This document shows, in pieces, positions 9,053 to 17,035 of a DNA stretch of 37,410 bases (the stretch's first letter is position 1; each line of letters opens with the position of its first letter). The notes beneath the pieces are model-generated. The model was not told where the DNA came from, made no database searches, and saw only the letters and a list, made by a program, of their open reading frames with translations. This DNA comes from Oscillospiraceae bacterium (lineage in GTDB: Bacteria > Bacillota > Clostridia > Oscillospirales > Oscillospiraceae), in NCBI GenBank assembly GCA_902765025.1, contig CACWYC010000016.1, positions 1 through 37,410 on the forward strand, written 5' to 3'. The position numbers and the translations under genes were made by a program.

Positions 9053-9181
9053 GATTCTGTTTTGTTTCGCCATTCAACCAGGGTTGGGGTGGACGAGGCC
9101 GGGTACGGCGCGCCCTACGGTGGGTTGTTGCCCTTTGCCGTTCAGCCGGGGGTCGGGGGAAGGCGGGGCGGATTTTCCCGT

Positions 9182-9955
9182 TTAGCGGGCGGCGGCGCGG
9201 TCGGCTTCTATCAGGCGGCGGACGGCCTCCACGCCTACCTTTACGGCGGAGGAGGTGTCCTCGTTCATCTTCTGGTCCAGGCCCGCGGCCTCCCGCTCCT
9301 GGTTCCAGATGACGTGGAAGCAGGAGCCGCAGCGGCAGCCCAGGGCGGCGGCCACCACGAACATGGCGGCGCTCTCCATCTCGCTGGCCTTGACGCCCAG
9401 CCGCTTCCAGGCCTCCCATTTTTGGAGCAGCTCATAGCTGACAGGCATGCGGGCGGGGCTGTGCTGGCCGTAGAAGCTGTCCTTGCACTGGACGACGCCG
9501 GTATGGTGGCGGTAGCCCAGGGCATCGGCGGCGGCCACCAGGGCGCCGGCCACCTGGAAGTCCGCCACGGCGGGGAACTCGATGGGGGCGTACTCACGGC
9601 TGGTATGCTCGAAGCGGATGGCGCCGGTGGCGATGACCACGTCGCCGGACTGGACATCCAGATCGATGCCGCCGCAGGTGCCCACCCGGATGAAGGTATC
9701 CGCGCCCACGGCGTGGAGCTCCTCCATGGCGATGGCGGCAGAGGGGCCGCCGATGCCGGTGGAGCAGACGCTGACCTTCTCCCCCAGCAGCGAGCCGGTG
9801 TAGATGGTGAACTCCCGGTTGGACACCACGAAATGGGCGTCGTCCAGCAACGCGGCGATCTTCTCACAGCGGCCCGGGTCGCCGGGTGTGATGACGTAGC
9901 GGCCTACGTCGCCCTCCACACAATGGAGATGGAACTGTTTTTCCAGCTTCTGCAT
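9182..9955 (-). CDS. udp: Uridine phosphorylase (PNP/UDP family 1)
   Basis: Cleaves uridine with phosphate to uracil and ribose 1-phosphate in pyrimidine salvage. It has 257 residues, the usual size. ITPGDPGRC near residue 22 is the phosphate-binding region, and the family signature [16 protein letters not shown] is at 65-80. SEMESAAMF near 195 supplies the Glu/Met/Glu ribose contacts of nucleoside phosphorylases. AAGGAGG (9964-9970) is 8 bases before the ATG at 9955. A TTG at 9961 is too close to it to be the start. Preference for uridine over purine nucleosides follows overall resemblance to Udp-type enzymes. It stands alone but complements the cytidine deaminase at 16586. Confidence 0.88.
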   Translation of the reverse strand: MQKLEKQFHLHCVEGDVGRYVITPGDPGRCEKIAALLDDAHFVVSNREFTIYTGSLLGEKVSVCSTGIGGPSAAIAMEELHAVGADTFIRVGTCGGIDLDVQSGDVVIATGAIRFEHTSREYAPIEFPAVADFQVAGALVAAADALGYRHHTGVVQCKDSFYGQHSPARMPVSYELLQKWEAWKRLGVKASEMESAAMFVVAAALGCRCGSCFHVIWNQEREAAGLDQKMNEDTSSAVKVGVEAVRRLIEADRAAAR

Positions 9956-10037
9956 GGCCAAATCCTCCTTATTTTAAATACAAATAGTTGATTTTGTGCA
10001 GGATATTACAAATCGTTTTCACATTTTGGATGGTTTT

Positions 10038-10066
10038 ATTGTACCATAGGCGGCAGCAGATTGCAA
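10038..10066 (-). promoter_or_regulatory. SigA-type promoter of the uridine phosphorylase gene
   Basis: Minus strand TTGCAA (10066-10061), 17 bases, TACAAT (10043-10038), about 83 bases before the start. The long leader is A+T rich. Confidence 0.75.
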
Positions 10067-10133
10067 CGCTGCCACCATTTCCCCGCCATAAAATCCGCAG
10101 GGTGCGACATACTACCATTGGCATCGTGGCGGG

Positions 10134-10178
10134 CCCATTTTGCGGATGGGGCCGTGCCACGGACGCCCACAAAATGGG
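10134..10178 (+). promoter_or_regulatory. Inverted repeat overlapping the lipoprotein ribosome site
   Basis: CCCATTTTG (10134-10142) is the perfect complement of CAAAATGGG (10170-10178). The 3' arm runs into the GGGAGG Shine-Dalgarno, so the folded leader would partly hide it. Confidence 0.4.
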
Positions 10179-10190
10179 AGGAGAGAGAAC

Positions 10191-10565
10191 ATGAAGCACA
10201 CTTTACTGGCACTGGCCCTGTGCGCCGCGCTGGTGTTGGGCGGGTGCGGGCAGCAGGATCGGCGGCCTGCCACCGGCACCAACGTGGCGCCCGGCGTGAC
10301 GGACCATAACGGCAGCATCGGCACCAACGGCGGCGACAATAACGGCATCACCGGCAACGGCACGGAAAACGGCGTGGTGGGCAGCGGCACCAACGGCACC
10401 GGCACCGACAGCACCCTGGGCGGCACGGCGGGCACCAGCATCTACGGCGCCCGGCGGGGCACCAACTGGCGCTATCGCCCCACCTCCTGGGATCAGATGG
10501 TGGAAAACGGCATGGTACACGACCGGGACGGCTATCTGCTGGACGGGGAGAACACAACCTGGTAA
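10191..10565 (+). CDS. Small secreted lipoprotein, Gly/Thr/Asn-rich
   Basis: 124 residues. A type II signal peptide starts MKHTLLALALCAALVLGGC, with the lipobox LGGC and Cys19 as the lipidation site. Residues 34-85 are low complexity, built mostly of G, T and N (TNGTGTDSTLGGT), and are probably a flexible surface linker. The last 40 residues (YRPTSWDQMVENGMVHDRDG) look folded and are the likely functional end. The family is not recognised. GGGAGGAG before the ATG falls partly inside an inverted repeat (10134-10178). Confidence 0.8.
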   Translation: MKHTLLALALCAALVLGGCGQQDRRPATGTNVAPGVTDHNGSIGTNGGDNNGITGNGTENGVVGSGTNGTGTDSTLGGTAGTSIYGARRGTNWRYRPTSWDQMVENGMVHDRDGYLLDGENTTW

Positions 10566-10567
10566 AG

Positions 10568-10596
10568 CGCGAGGGACGGATTTGCCGTCCCTCGCG
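10568..10596. terminator. Hairpin after the lipoprotein gene
   Basis: CGCGAGGGACGG (10568-10579) pairs with CCGTCCCTCGCG (10585-10596). The stem is strong but no T-run follows. Confidence 0.6.
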
Positions 10597-10712
10597 TACA
10601 TATTCCCGCGCTGTCACCATTGGGGGAGCGGATGCCTATACTGGAATAGGCGAGGTTTGCGCCCTTGGGGCGGGCTTTGCCCAGACTGACAGGATAAGGG
10701 CGCTGATGGATT

Positions 10713-11462
10713 TTGACGACGCAAAGCATAGTGTGGGGCGCTGCCGGCACGGGGTTTACCTTTGCCTTGACGGCGCTGGGGGCGGCCACGGTGTTTCTCT
10801 TTGCCGGGGAGCTGCCCAGGCGGTGGGAACAGGTGATGCTGGGATTCGCCGCGGGGGTGATGACGGCGGCCAGCGTATGGAGCCTGCTGCTGCCGGCCCT
10901 GGAGCGGGCGGCGGAGGGGGCGCTGCCGGTCTGGATGCCCTGCGCCATCGGACTGACGGCGGGGATGGTGTTCCTCTCCGGGCTGGACATCGTACTGCCC
11001 CGGCTCCACAGGCAGGAGACGTGGCGGCGGAACACGCTGCTGATGGCCGCCATCACGCTGCACAACGTGCCGGAGGGGATGGCGGTGGGGCTGGCCTTCG
11101 CCCTGGCCCGGGACAGCGCCTCTCTGGCGGCGGCAAGCGCCCTGGCGCTGGGCATCGGCATACAGAATTTCCCGGAGGGGGCGGCCATCTCCCTGCCCAT
11201 GCGGCAGCAGGGCGTGGGACGGGGCAGGGCGTTCCTGTACGGCGCGGCCTCCGGCGTGGTGGAGCCTATTTTCGGCATGGCGGTGCTGCTGTGCGCCGCC
11301 GGGGCGGAGAGGTGGATGCCCTGGCTGCTGAGCTTCGCAGCGGGTGCCATGCTGTACGTGGTGGTGGCGGAGCTGGTGCCCCAGGCCAAGGGGCTGGCGG
11401 GCACGGCGGGCTTCGGCGTGGGGTTTTTGATTATGATGGTGCTGGACGTGGCGCTGGGGTAG
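10713..11462 (+). CDS. ZIP-family divalent metal transporter
   Basis: About 249 residues with eight hydrophobic segments. The two metal-site helices are clear: TLHNVPEGMAVG near residue 114 and GIQNFPEGAAISLP near 150. The second has the Asn/Glu set typical of GufA/ZupT-like bacterial ZIPs. The family moves Zn or other divalent cations into the cytoplasm. The start is uncertain: the frame opens just after a stop at 10704-10706, and the first usable codon is TTG at 10713 (GTG at 10731 is an alternative). Only a weak AGG-type site lies upstream. An ATG at 10706 is in another frame. The gene is followed directly by the repeat-rich gap. Confidence 0.85.
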   Translation: MTTQSIVWGAAGTGFTFALTALGAATVFLFAGELPRRWEQVMLGFAAGVMTAASVWSLLLPALERAAEGALPVWMPCAIGLTAGMVFLSGLDIVLPRLHRQETWRRNTLLMAAITLHNVPEGMAVGLAFALARDSASLAAASALALGIGIQNFPEGAAISLPMRQQGVGRGRAFLYGAASGVVEPIFGMAVLLCAAGAERWMPWLLSFAAGAMLYVVVAELVPQAKGLAGTAGFGVGFLIMMVLDVALG

Positions 11463-12283
11463 AGCAATGGAATAACGTGCTGCAAGGCCGCCCCCTCATC
11501 CGTCGGCTGCGCCGACACCTTCCCCCCAAGGGGCTGTGCCCGAAGCGCCGCCGGCGGCGGATAAAGCGAGGGCACAGCCAGGCAGCGGCCCGGTTGCCAT
11601 GGCCCAACGGGTCTGGGAACCGGATGCCGCAACGTGGGCAAGAGGCCGGGGCGGCTGTTGTTGCCGCGTGCCATGCAGGCGGGGGTGGCGGTGGACGGGG
11701 CCGGGGTGGCGGGACACGTAGGTCCCGCCCTACGGAGAGGGAGAAACCGGGTGCCAATCAGCCGACGGGGGCGGTGGATGCCGCGAGGGGGCGGACAGAG
11801 TCGTCCGCCCCTACGGAGGGGTGTTGTTGCCTTGTTGTATTTATCCAACCTTGGCGGGCGTTGGTGGCGGGGTAGGGCGGAGCAGAGCCCCGCCCCTACG
11901 GGGAGAATCGGTGGGTATTTGAAACCAACCGGAGGGGTGGTAATTGCCGCTGGGGTGGCGGGACACGTAGGTCCCGCCCTACGGGGGGTAATGCCCTGTT
12001 CCATTGAAACGGGGGTGGCGGGCGATTCGTGAATCGCCCCTACGGTGTTCATGTCCCGTTGCCTGTTTCTCCGTAGGGGGCCGACGCCTTCGGCGGCCCG
12101 TTACCCGGCGGTAATTATTATAAAAGGTATCGTTGGTTCATGGTGGTGGCCGCTGCGCGGCATTTTTTATATATCCGCGAAGCGGATACCATTATTATTC
12201 CGTTTTCATTAGATGATAAAAAACGAGCGGCGGCCCCGTTGGGTGGGCCGCCGCTCATTTTGAAAAGGAGAGAGAGAAAAACA
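11463..12283. repeat. 820-base non-coding gap filled with hairpin repeats
   Basis: No credible gene is visible. It holds a 3'-truncated family A copy (11489-11533), then six family B hairpins. These are 11708-11735, 11787-11816, 11872-11902, 11957-11984 (the same 28 bases as the first), 12020-12045 and 12071-12099 (opposite orientation). All have arms of different sequence next to a conserved CCTACGG (or CCGTAGG). Further hairpins are at 12149-12161 (GCCGC/GCGGC then a T-run), 12172-12188 (TATCCGC/GCGGATA) and 12225-12256 (a perfect 12-bp stem). Confidence 0.8.
12225..12256. terminator. Perfect 12-bp GC hairpin
   Basis: GAGCGGCGGCCC (12225-12236) pairs with GGGCCGCCGCTC (12245-12256). It is flanked by AAAAAA upstream and ATTTTG downstream, so it could terminate in either direction. 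Confidence 0.5.
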
Positions 12284-12340
12284 ATGGACAAGTTAGAATG
12301 GCAGATTGGCTTGTCTTGGGTAGATGATAGCAGAGGCTAA
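12284..12340 (+). CDS. Possible 18-codon leader ORF
   Basis: ATG to TAA encodes MDKLEWQIGLSWVDDSRG. GGAG lies 13 bases upstream, rather far. It sits between a GC hairpin and the marR promoter. It could be a leader peptide or a gene remnant; there is no family evidence. Confidence 0.3.
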   Translation: MDKLEWQIGLSWVDDSRG

Positions 12341-12357
12341 CCTGTCTGTCAACGGGC

Positions 12358-12375
12358 TTGTGATACTATTCACAA
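12358..12375. promoter_or_regulatory. Crp/Fnr-type palindrome upstream of marR
   Basis: TTGTGA, six bases, TCACAA: a perfect palindrome of the TGTGA-N6-TCACA form, 29 bases upstream of the -35 box of the MarR/ABC operon. Confidence 0.5.
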
Positions 12376-12404
12376 TTTGTTTACACCATCTCCCCCATTT
12401 CGCC

Positions 12405-12433
12405 TTGACGGCGGGTATCGACCGTGCTATTAT
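12405..12433 (+). promoter_or_regulatory. SigA-type promoter of the MarR-ABC operon
   Basis: TTGACG (12405-12410), 17 bases, TATTAT (12428-12433) with extended -10 TGC. A TTAGC direct repeat follows between promoter and start, a possible autoregulatory site. Confidence 0.8.
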
Positions 12434-12485
12434 TTAGCTTGCGAAATTTTAGCGGACTAACTAATTTGACGAAAGGGGGATGGTC

Positions 12486-12935
12486 ATGGACAAGCAGGAC
12501 TGTTTACAGCACCTGGGGCCCCTGCTGGGGTACTGCAACCACCGCGTTTTGCAGCGGCTGGGGGACGCGCTGCGGCAGTATGACGTGACGCCCATACAGT
12601 GCCGCACCCTCACCTTCCTCCACGAGGCCAGGGAGCCGGTGAACCAGCGGACACTGGAGCAATTTCTCCACGTGAAGCCCTCCACGGTGAACGGCATCGT
12701 GACCCGGCTGGAGGAAAAGGGGTTTTTGCGCCGCCAAAGCAGCGCCGCCGACGGGCGGTGCCGCATTCTCACGCTGACGGAGCAGGGGGCGGCGTTTTAC
12801 GACGCGTTCCGCGCCATCGTGGCGGAAAACAACGACTTTATGGAACAGGGCTTTACGCCCGAGGAGCTGGACACGCTGCGGCAGCTGTTGCTGCGACTGG
12901 CGCAGCGTCTGGCGGGAAAGGAGGAAGGCCAATGA
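12486..12935 (+). CDS. MarR-family transcriptional regulator
   Basis: 149 residues with a winged helix-turn-helix. The recognition region is RTLEQFLHVKPSTVNGIVTRL (about 56-76, quoted in part), and the wing GFLRRQSSAADGR is followed by the ILTLTEQG strand typical of MarR. The ATG at 12480 abuts the purine-rich GGGGG; the ATG at 12486 has it at the right distance and is chosen. It heads an operon with two ABC exporter half-genes, and its stop overlaps the next ATG (ATGA). MarR repressors in this position usually respond to the compound that the neighbouring exporter removes; that is inference here. Confidence 0.92.
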   Translation: MDKQDCLQHLGPLLGYCNHRVLQRLGDALRQYDVTPIQCRTLTFLHEAREPVNQRTLEQFLHVKPSTVNGIVTRLEEKGFLRRQSSAADGRCRILTLTEQGAAFYDAFRAIVAENNDFMEQGFTPEELDTLRQLLLRLAQRLAGKEEGQ

Positions 12936-14668
12936 TTCGCAAGCTGGCCGTATATACAAAGGGATACCGCATCTGGATTCTGCTGGGTGTGGCCTGCTCG
13001 GTGGCGGAGGCGGTGCTGGAGCTGCTGCTGCCCCGGGCCATGAGCGACATCGTGGACGTGGGTATCGCCGGCGGCGACCGGGCCTACATACTGGCCACCG
13101 GCGTGAAGATGGTGATCCTCTCGCTGCTGGCGCTGGGCGGCGGCATCGGGGCGGCGGTGTTCGCCTCCAAGGCCGCCATGGGCTTCGGCGCCAACATCCG
13201 GGGGGCGGAATATGAGCAGGTGCAGCGCTTCAGCTTCGCCAACATTGAGCATTTTTCCACCGCCAGCCTCATCACCCGGCTGACCAGCGACGTGTCCGCC
13301 GTGCAGATGATGCTGTTTATGGGCATGCGCATTACGGTGCGGGCCCCGGTGATGCTGATTACCGCCATGGTGTTGGCGCTGCGCACCAGCTTGCAGCTGA
13401 GCCAGGTGTATCTGGTGAGCATCCCCATTCTGGTGGTGCTGGTGCTGATCGTGGTGCGGTACGTGGGGCCGTTTTTCACGGCGCTGCAAAAGAGCACCGA
13501 CGCGGTGAACCTGGTGGTGCAGGAGGATTTGAACGCCATCCGGGTGGTGAAGTCCTTCGTGCGGGAGGGCCGGGAGATTGAGAAATTCGACGCCCGGAAC
13601 ACCCAGCTCCGTGAGACGGCGGAGCGGGCCTTCGGCTTCGTGGTGACGTTCATGCCCATTATGATGACGCTGATGGGCGGCACCATCATCGCCCTGACCT
13701 GGATCGGCGGCCACTACGTGTATGAGGGCACCATGCTCTCCGGCGATCTGATGGCCTTTTTCACCTATTCCAGCGAGATTTTGATGAGCCTGATGATGGT
13801 GTCCATGGTGATGATGATGCTGACCCGGTCCATCGCCTGCGCAAGGCGCATTGTGGAGGTGCTGGACGAGCAGCCGGAGATCACCAACGACACCGCCGAG
13901 ACCGGTCTTGCCGTGGCAAGCGGGCAGATCGACTTCGACCACGTGTACTTTAAGTACCACCCCACCGCCGAAGGGTGGAACCTGCGGGACATCAACCTGC
14001 ACATCCCCTCCGGGGCCACGGTGGGCATTTTGGGCGGCACCGGCAGCGCCAAAACCACGCTGGTGAGCATGATCCCACGGCTGTACGAGGTCACAGAGGG
14101 CAGCGTGGCCGTGGGCGGGCGCAACGTGAAGGACTACACCATGGAGGCGCTGCGAGATGCGGTGTCCATGGTGCTGCAAAAGAACACGCTGTTCTCCGGC
14201 ACCATTGCGGAAAACCTGCGGTGGGGCAACGAGAACGCCACCGACGACGAGCTGCGGACGGCCTGCCATTTGGCCTGCGCCGACGAGTTTATCGACAAGA
14301 TGCCGGACGGGTACGACACCCACATTGAGCAGGGCGGCACCAACGTGTCCGGCGGACAGAAGCAGCGGCTTTGCATCGCCCGGGCCATTCTCCGCAAACC
14401 AAAGGTTTTGATTCTGGACGACAGCACCTCCGCTGTGGACACGGCCACCGACGCCAAAATCCGGGAGGGCTTCCGCTCCATGCTGCCGGACACCACCAAG
14501 CTGATTATCGCCCAGCGGGTCAACTCCGTGATGGACGCGGACATCATCGTGGTGATGGACGACGGCGCCATTGTGGGACTGGGCAACCACGGGGAATTGA
14601 TGGAAAATTGCCCGATTTACAAGGAAGTGTACCAATCGCAACAGGAGGGGGTGAGCATCGATGGCTGA
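12932..14668 (+). CDS. ABC exporter half, ATP-binding/permease (degenerate catalytic site)
   Basis: 578 residues: six membrane helices (about 1-310), then an ATPase domain. Walker A reads GGTGSAKT (368-375), with Ala where most have Gly. The signature VSGGQ (472-476) is canonical. After Walker B the usual catalytic Glu is Asp497 (ILDDSTSAVD). This pattern, Asp instead of Glu but an intact signature, is typical of the degenerate-site partner in heterodimeric multidrug exporters such as BmrC/BmrD, LmrC/LmrD and TM287/288. It is translationally coupled to marR (ATGA overlap) and overlaps the next gene by 8 bases. Confidence 0.93.
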   Translation: MIRKLAVYTKGYRIWILLGVACSVAEAVLELLLPRAMSDIVDVGIAGGDRAYILATGVKMVILSLLALGGGIGAAVFASKAAMGFGANIRGAEYEQVQRFSFANIEHFSTASLITRLTSDVSAVQMMLFMGMRITVRAPVMLITAMVLALRTSLQLSQVYLVSIPILVVLVLIVVRYVGPFFTALQKSTDAVNLVVQEDLNAIRVVKSFVREGREIEKFDARNTQLRETAERAFGFVVTFMPIMMTLMGGTIIALTWIGGHYVYEGTMLSGDLMAFFTYSSEILMSLMMVSMVMMMLTRSIACARRIVEVLDEQPEITNDTAETGLAVASGQIDFDHVYFKYHPTAEGWNLRDINLHIPSGATVGILGGTGSAKTTLVSMIPRLYEVTEGSVAVGGRNVKDYTMEALRDAVSMVLQKNTLFSGTIAENLRWGNENATDDELRTACHLACADEFIDKMPDGYDTHIEQGGTNVSGGQKQRLCIARAILRKPKVLILDDSTSAVDTATDAKIREGFRSMLPDTTKLIIAQRVNSVMDADIIVVMDDGAIVGLGNHGELMENCPIYKEVYQSQQEGVSIDG

Positions 14669-16535
14669 CAATAAGGCTCCCCGGGGCGGCGGCCCCAACC
14701 GGCACGGCTTCCAGCGGCCCCAGAACATGGGCGGCACGGTGAAGCGGCTGCTGCAATACGTGGTGAAGAGCAAAGGGGCGCTGGTGCTGGTGGTAGTCTG
14801 CCTGGCGGTCAGCTCCCTGGCCAGCGTGGCCACCAGCTATCTGCTCAAGCCCATTTTGAACGACTACGTGATTCCCGGCAACTTCAAGGGGCTGCTGCGG
14901 ATGCTGCTGTTGCAGGGCGGGCTGTTTGCCCTGTCCGCCATCTGCTCCTACACCTACGCCCGGATCATGGTGCATATCTCCCAGCGGTCTGTGGCGGCCA
15001 TCCGAAAGGATCTGTTTGCCAAATTGCAGACCATGCCGCTGCAATATTTCGACACCCACCAGTCCGGCGATTTGATGAGCCGGTTCACCAACGACATCGA
15101 CACGGTCAGCGAGCTGATCAACAACAGCTTTGCCAACATCATCTCCAATACCATTACGTTTATCGCCACGGTGGCCATGATGCTGTACCTCAACTGGCTG
15201 CTGACGCTGATCACGTTCTTCTTCCTGTTTATGATGGGCTTTGTGGTGAAGACCGTGGGCGGACGGAGCCGGGTGAATTTTCAGCGGCAGCAGGCGGCCC
15301 TGGGCGCCCTCAACGGCTACATCGAGGAGATGATTGAGGGCCAGAAGGTCATCAAGGTGTTCAACCACGAGGAGAAGGCCATCCGCCACTTCCGGGAGCT
15401 GAACGCCACCTACCGGGACGCCGCCGTGTCGGCCCAGGCCTACGCCGGGTCCATGATGCCCGCCATGGGCAACCTGAGCAAAATCAACTACGCCGTCACC
15501 TGCTGCATCGGCGGGCTTCTCGCCATCGGCGGCATGTTCGACGTGGGCTCATTGGGGGCGTACCTGCTGTACGTGCGGCAGGTGGGCCAGCCGGTGGCGC
15601 AGCTGAGCCAGCAAGTGAACACCATGCTGGCGGCCATCGCCGGCGCGGAGCGTGTGTTCGCCGTGATGGACACCCCCTCCGAGGAAAATGAGGGCAAGAC
15701 GGTGATCGTGAGGCTGGAAAAGGGCGGCGACACCCTGCGGGAGACCACCGAGCGCACCGGGCGGTGGGGCTGGAAGCGGCCCGACGGCAGCCTGGTGGAG
15801 CTGCGGGGCGACGTGCGGCTGCACAACGTGGTATTCAGCTACGTGCCGGAAAAGGTGGTATTGAACGACGTGTCGCTGTGGGCCGAGCCGGGGCAGAAAA
15901 TCGCCTTCGTGGGCTCCACCGGCGCGGGAAAGACCACCATTACCAACCTCATCAACCGCTTCTACGACATCCAGCAGGGCACCATCACCTACGACGGCAT
16001 TGACATCCGGGAGATCGACAAGGACTCCCTGCGGCGGTCGTTGGGCGTGGTATTGCAGGACACCCACCTCTTTACCGGCACCATTGCCGACAACATCCGC
16101 TACGGCAAGCTGGACGCCACCGACGAGGAGGTGCGGGCGGCGGCCCGGCTGGCCAACGCCGACACCTTTATCCGCCACCTGCCCCAGGGGTACGACACGG
16201 TGATCACCGCCGACGGCGGCTCTTTGAGCCAGGGCGAGCGGCAGCTTTTGGCCATCGCCCGGGCGGCGGTCAGCGATCCGCCGGTGCTGGTGCTGGACGA
16301 GGCCACCTCCTCCATCGACACCCGGACGGAGAAAATGATTGAAAAGGGTATGGATCACCTGATGGAGGGCCGGACGGTGTTCGTCATCGCCCACCGCCTC
16401 TCCACCGTGCGGAACGCCCAGGCCATTCTGGTGCTGGAGCAGGGCCGCATCATCGAGCGGGGCGACCACCAGGCGCTGCTGGACCAGAAGGGACGGTACT
16501 ACCAGCTGTACACCGGGCAGGCGGAGCTGGGTTGA
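14661..16535 (+). CDS. ABC exporter half, ATP-binding/permease (catalytic partner)
   Basis: 624 residues: a basic, Gly/Pro-rich N-terminal tail, six membrane helices, then an ATPase domain. Walker A is GSTGAGKT (418-425) and Walker B VLVLDEATSSID keeps catalytic Glu547. The signature is LSQGE (522-526) rather than LSGGQ. It therefore complements its neighbour exactly. The active ATP site would combine this Walker A/B with the VSGGQ of the first half; the inactive site combines Asp497 of the first half with LSQGE here. The pair should form one heterodimeric drug or lipid exporter. The substrate is unknown. An insertion of charged residues near 340-380 separates the domains. Confidence 0.94.
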   Translation: MADNKAPRGGGPNRHGFQRPQNMGGTVKRLLQYVVKSKGALVLVVVCLAVSSLASVATSYLLKPILNDYVIPGNFKGLLRMLLLQGGLFALSAICSYTYARIMVHISQRSVAAIRKDLFAKLQTMPLQYFDTHQSGDLMSRFTNDIDTVSELINNSFANIISNTITFIATVAMMLYLNWLLTLITFFFLFMMGFVVKTVGGRSRVNFQRQQAALGALNGYIEEMIEGQKVIKVFNHEEKAIRHFRELNATYRDAAVSAQAYAGSMMPAMGNLSKINYAVTCCIGGLLAIGGMFDVGSLGAYLLYVRQVGQPVAQLSQQVNTMLAAIAGAERVFAVMDTPSEENEGKTVIVRLEKGGDTLRETTERTGRWGWKRPDGSLVELRGDVRLHNVVFSYVPEKVVLNDVSLWAEPGQKIAFVGSTGAGKTTITNLINRFYDIQQGTITYDGIDIREIDKDSLRRSLGVVLQDTHLFTGTIADNIRYGKLDATDEEVRAAARLANADTFIRHLPQGYDTVITADGGSLSQGERQLLAIARAAVSDPPVLVLDEATSSIDTRTEKMIEKGMDHLMEGRTVFVIAHRLSTVRNAQAILVLEQGRIIERGDHQALLDQKGRYYQLYTGQAELG

Positions 16536-16585
16536 CGAATGGGGCCGAGCGGCGTACAATAGGGAAAACGGAAGGAGTGGTACCC

Positions 16586-16975
16586 ATGACGGAAAAAGAG
16601 CTTTGCCAGAAGGCCATCGAGATGCTGGACATGGCCTACATCCCCTATTCCCACTTCCCGGTGGGGGCCGCACTGGAGTGCAGCGACGGCACCGTGTTCA
16701 CCGGGTGCAACATTGAAAACGCCGCCTACGGCTGCACCATCTGCGCCGAGCGCACCGCCATCGTGAAGGCGGTGAGCGAGGGGCACAGGGATTTCGTGCG
16801 CATCGCCATCGCGGGCCGGTCGGAGGACTACTGCGTGCCCTGCGGCTCCTGCCGCCAGGTGATGATGGAGTTCGCCCCGGAGATGGAGGTCATCTGCCTC
16901 AACGGCAAGGGCGAGGCCAAGAAATTCGCCCTGCGGGAATTGCTGCCCTATGGGTTTGACCAGAGCTGGCTGTGA
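16586..16975 (+). CDS. cdd: Cytidine deaminase
   Basis: A tetrameric-type zinc enzyme that turns (deoxy)cytidine into (deoxy)uridine in pyrimidine salvage. It has 129 residues. Zinc ligands are Cys53 (in TICAERTA), Cys86 and Cys89 (in PCGSCRQV), with proton-shuttle Glu55. FPVGAALE and GCNIENAAYG are the nucleoside-binding blocks. GGAG before the ATG at 16586 fits; an in-frame ATG at 16532 upstream does not. It lies 50 bases after the ABC operon on the same strand, with no clear promoter between, so it may be read through. Confidence 0.96.
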   Translation: MTEKELCQKAIEMLDMAYIPYSHFPVGAALECSDGTVFTGCNIENAAYGCTICAERTAIVKAVSEGHRDFVRIAIAGRSEDYCVPCGSCRQVMMEFAPEMEVICLNGKGEAKKFALRELLPYGFDQSWL

Positions 16976-17004
16976 GGGCAAGACTGCGCGTATTGTGTAA
17001 AAAA

Positions 17005-17035
17005 GAACCGCCGCATCAGCGGCGGTTCCTTTTTT
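17005..17035 (+). terminator. Terminator of cdd
   Basis: GAACCGCCGC (17005-17014), ATCA loop, GCGGCGGTTC (17019-17028), then CTTTTTT. Confidence 0.92.

Noticed and set aside
10532..12052. Long minus-strand frame through the ZIP gene and the repeat gap
   Set aside because: Composition is Pro/Arg/Ala noise; it reads across hairpin repeats and opposite a clear transporter.
11700..12100. CRISPR array
   Set aside because: Repeats are irregularly spaced, inverted in places and each is a hairpin of its own; no spacer/repeat periodicity and no cas genes.
12599..12931. Upstream extension of the first ABC exporter gene
   Set aside because: It lies wholly inside marR in another frame; the ATG at 12932 has AAGGAGG and starts the expected N-terminus.
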